Shown here: piece after piece, positions 45,939 through 55,488 of the stretch
Layout of the letters: the number at the start of each line of letters is the position of its first letter
Numbering within the stretch: the first letter of the stretch is position 1
NCBI RefSeq assembly: GCF_041146395.1
Contig: NC_090984.1
Span: 126,360,280 to 126,424,279, forward strand
Reading direction: 5' to 3'
Length of the DNA: 64,000 bases
DNA from: Eulemur rufifrons
Lineage: Eukaryota; Chordata; Mammalia; Primates; Lemuridae
The notes under the pieces: generated by a model
Databases searched by the model: none
Told to the model about the DNA's origin: nothing
What the model saw: only the letters and a program-made list of their open reading frames with translations
Program-made: the position numbers and the translations under genes

Positions 45939-46376
45939 GAAAACGAGATTGCTGTGTCCTCTCCTTGGCCTGCTGCCAGCTGCACAAGGCGTCTCAGAGG
46001 TCAGACGTGCACCAGGTGCGATGGCCACTGTTGCACGTGGCTGGCGGGGACCGAGGCTCCATGTCCTGAGGTGTCGCTTTCAAGGTGCAGCTGCAGAAGT
46101 CGGGCTCAGGGCTGGTGAAGCCATCTCAGACACTCTCCCTGACCTGGGACATCTCTGGACTGTTCATCACACGCTGTGGTTACTGCTGGAGCTGCACCTG
46201 CCAGCCCTGGGGCAAGGCATGGGACTGCGTCAGGGACACATGCTACGTAGGGAGCACAAATTACAACGTGTCCCTCCAGAGCTGAGTTGCCACGTCCTGA
46301 TCAATGTCCAAGAACCAGTTATCCCTGCAGCTGAGCTCTGTGCCCACGAAGGACAGGGCCGGATTCACTGTGGACA
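45939..46376 (+). pseudogene. IGHV4: IGHV4-like pseudogene, cassette 3
   Basis: V exon about 46071-46376. It shares the missing first Cys, scrambled framework 2 and framework-3 TGA with the other two copies. It additionally lacks one G just before the RSS and has VQLQKSG in place of VQLQESG. The leader remnant is at about 45939-45990. Confidence 0.85.
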
Positions 46377-46415
46377 CACAGTGAGGGGACATCAGTGTGA
46401 GCCCAGACACAGACC
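46377..46415 (+). promoter_or_regulatory. V-RSS, 23-bp spacer (IGHV4 pseudogene 3)
   Basis: CACAGTG, 23 bp, ACACAGACC. Confidence 0.85.
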
Positions 46416-46435
46416 TCCCTGCAGGGGCGCTCGTC

Positions 46436-46451
46436 GCCGCCAGGTGGCGCC
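46436..46451 (+). promoter_or_regulatory. CTCF-like motif beside the RSS
   Basis: GCCGCCAGGTGGCGCC, which still fits a CTCF core (AGGTGGC variant). Confidence 0.6.
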
Positions 46452-48471
46452 CGGGACACCCTGAGCACAGAGCTCAGGACCAGGTGCGGAGGGAACTGAG
46501 GATTCCTTTCAGATCCTGGAGTTTCCTGTCTCTGCCTGTCACTTTTCTTTCTCAGGAGTCCAGGTTGTCTCCTTGTAATGCCCAGGTCTCGTTCATCTGA
46601 AATGGGATGACTCAGGACCTGAATTCAATGCAAATTAAAGCCTTAATTTTTTTCACTTTTCTGCTCTCCATAAACTTTCAGTACAATATTTGGAGTATGC
46701 AATCAGCCACCCGCAATCCACACCCTTGTGCCATGAAAGGGTTTTGTGTTTCCTACGCTGTGTTGGTAATTCAGGAGCAAACACTTCTCTGCAGAGATGA
46801 TTCTGTATGTGCTGGGGGTTTGCTTGGCCCCTGGAAAATTTAAACTGCAATCCCTTTAGCAAGTCCAGCTTCCCGCGATCCAGTGCCTATGTCCAGTGTA
46901 GTCTTGTCCCAGCCCACATGCCGCCTGCTGGGCTGTGCCTAATAAGCTAATGCTCTGGTCCTGTTTCTCCCTGCAAGTCCTGGTCTCTCCGCAGATTGCA
47001 GGTTTGCTGTTGGTCATATAGCTTCTGCTCTTTGAAATATTAAATAAAATTTGCTACTCTAGAGCTTCCGCAGTCATGCTTTATAGATGACGATGATGTT
47101 GCTATTGTTGTGGCTGATGTAAGAAGAAGAGCTTTTTCTCAGCTGTCTACTTCTCCCAGGTGAGGATAAGCTTTATCCTTAATGTCAAGAAATTGGAAAC
47201 GATCAAACTATTAACCAGTAGTTTAATTAAATAAGCATTTTTTGCAAATGATGCGTTAGGACACTACATCATTGACAGCAATGGCTGTGTCATGCTCACT
47301 GCAAGGTGGCCGCATCCACAGTGTGTGCTGTGAGCAAAATAAGCAAAAAGCACCTGCTATGTGATTCCACTCATAAATTCTAGAGAGTGAAAACTGAAGT
47401 AACATAAACTATATTAGCACTTCCCTGGGTAAAGGGAGGGAGAGGGAAGGAGAAAGGAGGAGGAATTTTAGAAGGACAAGTGTAAACTTTGAGGCCAGGT
47501 GCAGTGGCTCACGCCTTTAATACTCGCACTCTGGGAGGCCAAGTGAGGAGGGTCACTCAAGGTCAGGAGTTCTAGACCAGCCTGAGCAAGAGCTAGACAC
47601 TGTCTCTACTAAGAAAAAAAAAATAGAAAGAAATTAGCTGAACAACTAAAAATTATATATATAAAAATGTTAGCTGGGCATGGTGGCGCATGCCTGTAGT
47701 CCCAGCGACACGGGAGGCTGAGGCAGAAGGATTGCTTAAGCCCAGCAGTATGAGGTTGCTGTGAGCCAGGCTGGTGCCACGGCACTCTAGCCCGGGCAAC
47801 AGAACAAGACTCTGTCTCCAAAAATAATAAATAACTAAGTGTAAATATTGAGGGAAACCGATTTCTTCAATATCACAGACAGGGTGATGATGGCGTCAAT
47901 ACTTTTAATTTGCACAGTTAAAATATGTTAATGAAACTGTACATCAACTATACATCACTAAATATGAACAGTTAAATAGATGATTTGTTAGGGAAGGAGT
48001 GATGGACAAATAGGTAAAAATGAGTGAAACATTAAGTACATGAAAATGCTTCTGCTTTGACCCTGTGTGTTCCCAATATTTGGCACATATTATTTAAGTA
48101 AAACCAGGAAGGCATAAATTTGCTTTATATTCTCATTACAGAGTCAAGGGGCCAGAAAGCACCCTAGGCTTGTCCAGCCTTGGTCTGCAGTGGGTTCCAG
48201 GGATGGGATTATAGGCCCAGACACTGAGCCTAAATCTTCCCGGGTATGTGCTCCTGGACATGCCAGACAAGCTCTATATGCATCTAGGGTTTCGTTTATG
48301 TCTGTAAAATACATGAAACACTGACACCTACAGCACATGGCTTAAGTGTGTTTGTAAATTAGATAAGTGAAGAGGAGTTAATTATTTATCACAGTACAGT
48401 CACGCAGTTTTTCTCTGGGCCTTGTCCTCCCACAGCTGTCCCACTCCGGCACTTGCTATATAGCAGGGGAC
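46452..48471. other. Intergenic spacer with a deletion and an Alu
   Basis: Matches 25220-27254, but about 400 bp are missing at 46475 relative to cassette 2. No gene is seen. Divergence rises to the right. Confidence 0.6.
47478..47852 (+). mobile_element. Alu SINE (older, diverged)
   Basis: Alu body about 47494-47836, flanked by imperfect 16-bp repeats AAGTGTAAACTTTGAG and AAGTGTAAATATTGAG. It is absent from the partner sites at 5100 and 26645. Confidence 0.9.
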
Positions 48472-48479
48472 ATGCAAAT
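48472..48479 (+). promoter_or_regulatory. VH promoter octamer
   Basis: ATGCAAAT, 126 bp before the leader ATG. Confidence 0.9.
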
Positions 48480-48604
48480 AGGGCCCTCCCTCTGCTGATG
48501 AAAACCAGCCCAGCCCTCACCCTGCAGCTCTGGGACAGGAGCCCCAGCCCCGCCATTCCCAGGTGTCCCCATTTGGTGATCAGGACTGAACACAGACACT
48601 CACC

Positions 48605-49057
48605 ATGGAGTCTGGGCTCACCTGGGTTTTCCTTGTTGCTCTGTTACAAGGTAATTCAGGGAGAACTAGAGATATTGGGTGTGTCATGGATGTGAGTGAG
48701 AGAAACAGGGGTGTGTGTGGCAGTTTCTGACCAGGCTGTGTCTGTGTTTGCAGGTGTCCAGTGTGAGGTGCAGCTGGTGGAGTCTGGGGGCTGCTTGGTC
48801 CAGCCTGGGGGGTCCCTGAGACTCTCCTGTGCAGCCTCCGGATTCACGTTCACTGACTACTACATGAGCTGGGTCCGCCAGGCTCCAGGGAAGGGGCTGG
48901 AGTGGGTGGCAGACATTGATAGTGATGGTAGCACAAGCTACGCAGACGCCGTGAAGGGCCGGTTCACCATCTCCAGAGACAACAGCAAGAACACGCTGTC
49001 TCTGCAAATGAACAGTCTGAGAGCCGAGGACACAGCCCTGTACTACTGTACCACTGA
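48605..49057 (+). CDS. IGHV3: IGHV3-like variable segment with extra framework-1 Cys
   Basis: Leader exon 48605-48650 ([15 protein letters not shown]), V exon 48754-49057, framework 1 from 48765. The V region is 293 nt, one codon short in CDR2 (IDSDGST), as in human IGHV3-53/66. CDR1 is GFTFTDYY. Both canonical Cys and the framework-2 Trp are present, with no stop. Framework 1 reads ESGGCLVQ where all others read ESGGGLVQ or ESGGGLAQ, giving an unpaired third Cys. The 3' end codes CTT. It is functional by sequence, but the free Cys could affect folding or form dimers. Confidence 0.93.
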
Positions 49058-49096
49058 CACAGTGAGGGGACATCAGTGTGAGCCCAGACACAAACC
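49058..49096 (+). promoter_or_regulatory. V-RSS, 23-bp spacer
   Basis: CACAGTG, 23 bp, ACACAAACC. Confidence 0.95.
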
Positions 49097-49115
49097 TCCT
49101 GTGGGGGCAGCGCGG

Positions 49116-49132
49116 GGCCGCCAGGGGGCGCC
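49116..49132 (+). promoter_or_regulatory. CTCF-like motif beside the RSS
   Basis: GGCCGCCAGGGGGCGCC, 20 bp past the nonamer. Confidence 0.7.
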
Positions 49133-52100
49133 CAAGACACAAGGAGCAGAGTCAGCCCAGGGCAGGTGCAGGTGGAGGGTAAGGGCTGGTTTCCTCTCAG
49201 GGTCGTGGCTTCCTCTCCAGAAAACGGTTTCCTCTGTGGAACTTCTCTGAATTCACGATTCTGTGCTTCCCTCTGCAGTCTCTCAGTTAGACATGTTTGT
49301 GGTAATGAGAGAAAATATTGTCATCTGCACAAAAGTCAGAAGTTGTGTTCCAGTCACTTTGTCCTGTCCCCAAATGTACATTAATTATCTACCCTTCTGA
49401 ATACGTCTGAGGGACATCAGGGGCAGATGCAGTCAGCGTCCTAAGCAAGAGCAGGGAGACCCTGTGGTGCTCCGTGTCCCAGCACGTGGCTCAAAACATG
49501 GATTATATCCGACACAATTCAAGGGCAGAGCGACCCCACCAACATTTAGTGTAGATGTTGACTCTGATGGTGTTAGACGCCTACACACAAAGCATGCGCA
49601 CACAGACACATTAAGTGAACACGGGAAGGGTGAGTCTCTCCACTACTGAGGTGTCTGCGGAGCAGGGCAGGCCTCTCAAGACAGTCCCACGTGACTTCGT
49701 AGGACAAGAGGGGAGACTGGCTCAGGTTTTCACAACAGTTCCCTGGTGGAAAGGGAGGGGGCTCTCACTCCCAGGAAGGGTCTGCTGGGGTCTGGGCCTC
49801 CGACAACCGTCTGGTGAGACAGCACCTGTGATTCCTTCCTAGGATTCCCATGAGTGGGACAAACAGGGAAGACAAAAGATGGGCCTTCAGGTGTCAGCGG
49901 ACAGACACCAGCTAAGAGACTCTGACTTCTTATTCCACTCAATAACTAGGAAATATTTAAAAAAAATTTTTTGAGGCCGGGCGTGGTGGCTCTCGCCTGT
50001 AATCCTAGCACTCTGGGAGGCCGAGGCGGGTGGATCGCTCAAGGTCAGGAGTTCAAGACCAGCCTGAGCAAGAGCAAGACCCCGTCTCTCCTAAAAATAG
50101 AAAGAAATTATACGGAAAACTAAAAATATATATAGAAAATTAGCCGGGCATAGTGGCGCATGCCTGTAGTCCCAGCTACTAGGGAGGCTGAGGCAGTAGG
50201 ATCGCTTAAGCCGAGGAGTCTGAGGTTTCTGTGAGCTAAGCTGATGCCACGGCACTCACTCTAGCCTGGGCAACAAAGTGAGACTGCCTAAAAAAAAAAA
50301 AAAAATTTTTTTTGAAAAGCAAGAAAAGGCCATTACGGGTGGAAAACAATGAGGTCAGCAGGAAAAAAGAAGACATTTCATTAGTACAAACCATGGTACT
50401 AATGAGGATGAGTAGAAGGAGGGGTTATACCGGGTCTTGGTCCAATGTCATGGGGGAAGCTTTTCACTGTCCAAGATCATCAGCTTATCCTGAAGGCCGA
50501 GGGTCAGCTGTGGGCTTCAAATTACCAGAAGGTTCACAGGTTCTACAAGGATGCTCAGTTTGACATTCTCTACCACAGTAGCCTTCCAAATGTCTAGAAT
50601 TCTGAACTGATGCTGTCGTTGTGAAACATGAACCCGAGGGTTTCCTCCCTGGAATTGCACTGTTGTGTTTCCCTTGAAGTCCTTAATAATATTTGTTCCA
50701 GTATGGCTCAAGACCAGTATTTTCCTGATATTTCTCCAACACACACTCTGTGCTGGTTGAACATGATGAGAGACTGCTAAAAAGATGTAGTAAAAGGACC
50801 CTGAATCTGTGGTGATAGGAGTGTCTATAATGCATGAATTGCTTTCAAAATTATTTACTCTCACATGCAATAGAGAAAATGCTAGCAATTTTCATAAAAT
50901 CTAAATGTTTGTTCAGTTGCTACCAAGTGAATGAGTTACAACTGATGTGTCCTTGAGGGACTGGACCACAATGCTGTAAGCAAGTGCTCATGGTAGAATG
51001 CCAAAGGAAGTTCAAGAATTGCTTAAAATTGTGACATTCAAATTTCATAATGCTAATTGGATAAACATTTTCAACATTTACAAAATATTTCCAATAAGTG
51101 GACGGTGTGTTACGTGAGCAGTGGTGATGCCTCACAAGGTTAGACACCATCGTACACTAGGTTTAGGCTGCTTGTTCTTGGTAATGTCCTCATACAACAC
51201 TTGTTTAACCCCGATGTTATCTTTTTGTATGATTCCTATTTACTTTAGTTGGATCTCTAGGATTTAGAAGTCTATCTAGAAGTTCCTTAGTCTTTTGTTC
51301 ATTTTGATAGGTTTACCAGAACTTTTGAGAAAACCTTTTGTTTGCAAAATATCCCAAGTTCATGTACTATTTTAAAAACATATGCATTTAATCCTGGATT
51401 TTGGCTAATTGACAAGCACCAAGAAAAGTAATGACTTCTCCCACATGGGCTGATTTTACCTCCAGTTGAGCACAACATTCTAATGGGAAGTTTTCTTCAG
51501 TAATATGAATCACTGCTTAGTAACTTCCAGGTTTATTATTGAAGTGTGATTGATCAACAAATACTATTGTCTGAAGTCTCTTAATGAGAATCTCATCCAA
51601 GGAATATACAGACCTTTTTCACTGATGCAGAAAAAATAGCTCTGTGCCCACACTTAGCTTTCAGCCACGTGTCCTAGCACACAATGAACCGCACGCCACT
51701 GTTCACCTCAGTGGGGGCTCCTGATTGGATATCAGGTGCTTTTGATTTTAATGCCTCTAGACCATCATATCTGGCTATTTTAGCAAAAAGTAATGGCAAC
51801 ATGAAATAACTAAATAATAAGGAAAATCATAACCTAATGAAACAAGAAGCCAGGATGTGAGTGGCTCCATTTTTGCCAATTTGAAAAGTTCATCCACACA
51901 AGGAGCTTCTTGTCTCAACATTTCACACTGATATGCAGAAAACATCTGCTTCATCCTCCAGTCCCCTATTGTGTGGACGTGGTGAGAGTGTTTTCAGGGT
52001 CCCACAGATAGGAAAAGGGTGGAAGAGGAGAAGACACCTTTCTGAAGTTTGCTCTGAAGGATCAGCAAGGTCACAACAGAGACTCTCTCCTGCCTCCGTG

Positions 52101-52209
52101 ACTAGAACTCTGTCACACGCCCAAGTGCACACGAGTTCCTGATGGGCATAAATGCTGCAATGATGAGGCCGACCATTTTATCACATAAAATTACTGGAAA
52201 CTGACATAA
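49133..52209. other. IGHV3 3' flank, block A copy 2
   Basis: No gene is seen. From about 49380 it matches the window start, and it matches 55700-58330 throughout apart from the Alu. Similarity to the latter ends near 52210. Confidence 0.6.
49959..50315 (+). mobile_element. Alu SINE
   Basis: Body about 49975-50300, starting GGCCGGGCGTGGTGGC. It is flanked by A/T-rich repeats of about 16 bp (A-run, T-run, GA). It is absent at 56415 in the homologous flank. Confidence 0.9.
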
Positions 52210-54817
52210 ATATTTTCTTTTCCTTTTTCTGCAGGGAGTTAGCTAAGATCCCCGCAAAATTTCAGGTCCCTCAGACAGGGGTTGTCACAAAGGATGAAAT
52301 AATCATAGGAAAGAGAAATAAAAATAATACACAGAGCCAAAGATGTAATTTATAAAGTAAAGATGTATGAAGATAGATAAGGCAGGGTGCCCGGAAAGTT
52401 ACATCTGTTCCCACAGAAATGCAACTCAGACTGAATTTTTACAGAGATACTTATAGGGTAGATACAGGTTCTCCTTCCAGTGAACCCCATGCTGGGTGTC
52501 TCTTACTGAGAAATGCAGCCCTTGGCCCCAGGAAATGTTAGGCTGCCCCCAATAATAGAACTGGGTACACGGTAATCACACAGCTAGTGGTCCTGGGCGA
52601 GGCCTTGCGTTCGGAAAGACACACACGTGCACTGGATCCAGGAAAGGTGAGTTGCTGCACCTTCCAGACTCAGAGTTCTTAGGGAATTTGCCATCAAGTG
52701 ATTCCGTGACTCAGTTCAGGAGCCATGTTGAGGTCACTGCTCGGCTCTTTTCCTCACAGACTTCAGGTTAGGCAGAGGGAGGACCTCAGTCTGCCTTCGG
52801 GGGAGAAAGCACATGAAGTTGGGTGATGCATGTCACCTAGCCCTGCCACTGAGGCCACTTAATTCATGGACCATTCGGGCGGCGCTGGAGTCGCTGGTCG
52901 CAGAGGGCGACTGATGTCCACTGGCTAATCCCAGGCACGTGAGTGTCAGTGTGATGGCACAGGGAGTGCACTCTGCAGAGGCCGGGACAAAATGCAGAGG
53001 GCTTCTCGCCAAGGCCCGGACAGCACACTCATGCATAACCCACATGCTAGTCACAGGTGCTGCCTGCAGGGAGAAAGAACCAAGGGGATGAATTTCATTA
53101 CCTGGTAACACACACCCAAATGTCACATGGCCCTTTAAGACTGAACAAGAAATGTTCTAGAGGTGGCCCAGGTCCAAGCACAGGTGTCATCCGGACACTC
53201 TCAGTGGTGCCCACATGCAGGGCCCACCTCCCACGCAGGCTTCGCTCCAGTCCCTGCACCAGCCCTCACACAGGGGACTGGGGAACAGTCCTGTGTCAGA
53301 TCCTCTACCGTACTGGCTGGGGGAGGTAAATTACGGTGTGGGTCACGTCTGCTATCTGCCATGAATTAATTTTTGTGAGTGGAGAGCAGAACAATTATAT
53401 AAGAAAATGTTGGAAAACTCTTCTACATACAAGCTTGTGCCACAAGATTATTAAGACCACAATGGTAATCACAGCAACAAGAAAAGTTAACATATGGGTC
53501 TTGATTGATCTACACCAGGGTCCCTTGTAGGGATTCCTTGGTCACAACGAAAGCAGCATGTGCCGGGCCCTACAGAGTGCTGTGGCACCTGGGTCTGCTA
53601 AACAGTGGTAGGGGCGAGATTCATTCCTATCCACACACCATGGTGACAACTTGAGAAATCTTTCTTTTTATTGCCCCAATGTTAGGCTGTGATTGATTCG
53701 AAGTTCTGCTTCCCAGGAAGGATCACACCTATTGGGGGAACAGTGTGCTCCCCTGAATCTGAGACCTGGTCTGAGGCCATTCAATTGGGGTCCCCTTGAC
53801 TGTGGACCAGCCAATAATGAAAAGCCTCCTCCCACTGATAGACACTAACTCTGCTTTGGAGGCTAAGCTCGTGTACCCATGGAGGCAGGGCCGTCCCTCA
53901 GGCCTAGGCAGATTCTGTGGTTTCTCCACTGCATCCCACACTGGGGAGGTCAAGTGCATCAGCCACATGCCTGCGGGTGGCCGAGGGACCTAGGACAATG
54001 GCTCTGCAGTGCTCAGGCCTGAGTCACTCCATCAGGGAACAACATGCAGCAACCCTCACTGCAAAGTGCTGCCATGTGTTAGAAGGTTCCAGAGTGGAGG
54101 TGGTAGGAGACACTAGTGAATGACAAGTAGGACTACAGGGCCACCTGCAGCAATGGACAGTGAAGTCTGGGCACTAACACTCATGTCCTGACTTCCACAA
54201 AGATCATGGCTGGCTACTGTCCCAAGCATGTGTCAGCCCCATAGACTGAACCGGGGCCAGTATGGACCCACCTGGCAAGAGGGAAATGTCAGGACAAACT
54301 TCAGTGGATCCTTCTTGGCCCCACTCATGTGCCCTGGGCCCAGCACAGAGGAAGCACAGTTGCATTTGACAATTTGTGTGAACCTGAATCCCCTCAGCTG
54401 AGTGAGGCTCATGTCACAGTTAATGCACAACTGCGTCAAGGGCAGTGTGGATTCTGTGGCCCAAAGTTCGTTGCAACCTTGAAGTTGTAACACTAGAATG
54501 CAGCAAAATCCCATTATGTTCTCATTAGTGAAAGGGGATACTGGAGACCCCATTATGCATGTCCACACTCGTGCTGGGGTTGGTTCATACGCGCAGTAGG
54601 ATCTAGTGTCAGGGAGCTCAGGTACAGATACTGCAGGTAGCTCTCACTATACATGTGCTTCCTCTTGCACACATTGCAAAACTGCACCATCCTTCTCTTT
54701 GTAGTTTCATCTGTGAAATATCATGACCTATGAACTCCTCCAGGATGCTCACCTCTTCCCTGGGCACTGCCTTCTCCGCAGGTGTCCCCACTCAGGGCTT
54801 TCTATATAGCAGGGGAC
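52210..54817. other. Single-copy region with no recognised content
   Basis: About 2.6 kb unlike the rest of the window. I recognise no gene, Alu or L1 in it. The short open frames do not resemble known proteins. It ends at the promoter of the 55-kb gene, with similarity to other IGHV3 promoters resuming near 54775. Confidence 0.5.
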
Positions 54818-54825
54818 ATGCAAAT
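54818..54825 (+). promoter_or_regulatory. VH promoter octamer
   Basis: ATGCAAAT, 126 bp before the leader ATG. Confidence 0.9.
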
Positions 54826-54950
54826 AGGGCCCTCCCTCTGCTGATGAAAACCAGCCCAGCCCTCACCCTGCAGCTCTGGGACAGGAGCCCCAGCCCCGGC
54901 ATTCCCAGGTTTCCCCATTCAGTGATCAGCACTGAACACAGACACTCACC

Positions 54951-55413
54951 ATGGAGTCTGGGCTGACCTGGGTTTTCCTTGTGGCTCTGTTACAAGGTAA
55001 TTCATGGAGAACTGGAGATATTGGGTGAGGGAGGGGTTGTGAGTGAGAGAAACAGGGGTGTGTGTGGCAGTTTCTGACCAGGCTGTGTCTGCGTTTGCAG
55101 GTGTCCAGTGTGAGGTGCAGCTGGTGGAGTCTGGGGGAGGCTTGGTCCAGCCTGGGGGGTCCCTGAGACTCTCCTGTGCAGCCTCCGGATTCACGTTCAG
55201 CAGCTACTACATGCACTGGGTCCGCCAGGCTCCAGGGAAGGGACTGGAGTGGGTTGCTGTAGTTAGAAACAAAGCTAATAGTTACACGACAGAATACGCT
55301 GCGTCTGTGAAAGGCAGATTCACCATCTCACGGGATGATTCCAAAAGCACTGTCTCTCTGCAAATTAACAGTCTGAGAGCCGAGGACACAGCCCTGTACT
55401 ACTGTGCCAGTGA
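54951..55413 (+). CDS. IGHV3: IGHV3-like segment with long CDR2 (IGHV3-72-like)
   Basis: Leader exon 54951-54996 ([15 protein letters not shown]), V exon 55101-55413, framework 1 from 55112. The V region is 302 nt, two codons longer than the other IGHV3 genes because CDR2 is [10 protein letters not shown] followed by EYAASVKG. This matches the human IGHV3-72/73/15 class, as does SRDDSK in framework 3. CDR1 is GFTFSSYY. Both Cys and the framework-2 Trp are present and there is no stop. Framework 3 has SLQINSL where the others have SLQMNSL. The 3' end codes CAS. It should be usable. Confidence 0.95.
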
Positions 55414-55452
55414 CACAGTGAGGGGACATCAGTGTGAGCCCAGACACAAACC
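55414..55452 (+). promoter_or_regulatory. V-RSS, 23-bp spacer
   Basis: CACAGTG, 23 bp, ACACAAACC. Confidence 0.95.
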
Positions 55453-55471
55453 TCCTGCGGGGGTAGCGCGG

Positions 55472-55488
55472 GGCGACCAGGGGGCGCC
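55472..55488 (+). promoter_or_regulatory. CTCF-like motif beside the RSS
   Basis: GGCGACCAGGGGGCGCC, 20 bp past the nonamer. Confidence 0.7.

Larger units (their letters stand above)
45486..49132. repeat. Segmental duplication, cassette 3 (partial)
   Basis: Starts with the same cassette boundary word. It keeps the IGHV4 pseudogene and an IGHV3 gene. Similarity to cassettes 1 and 2 is high to about 47.15 kb, drops to clearly lower levels by 47.85 kb, and the flank after the IGHV3 is of a different type. Confidence 0.75.
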
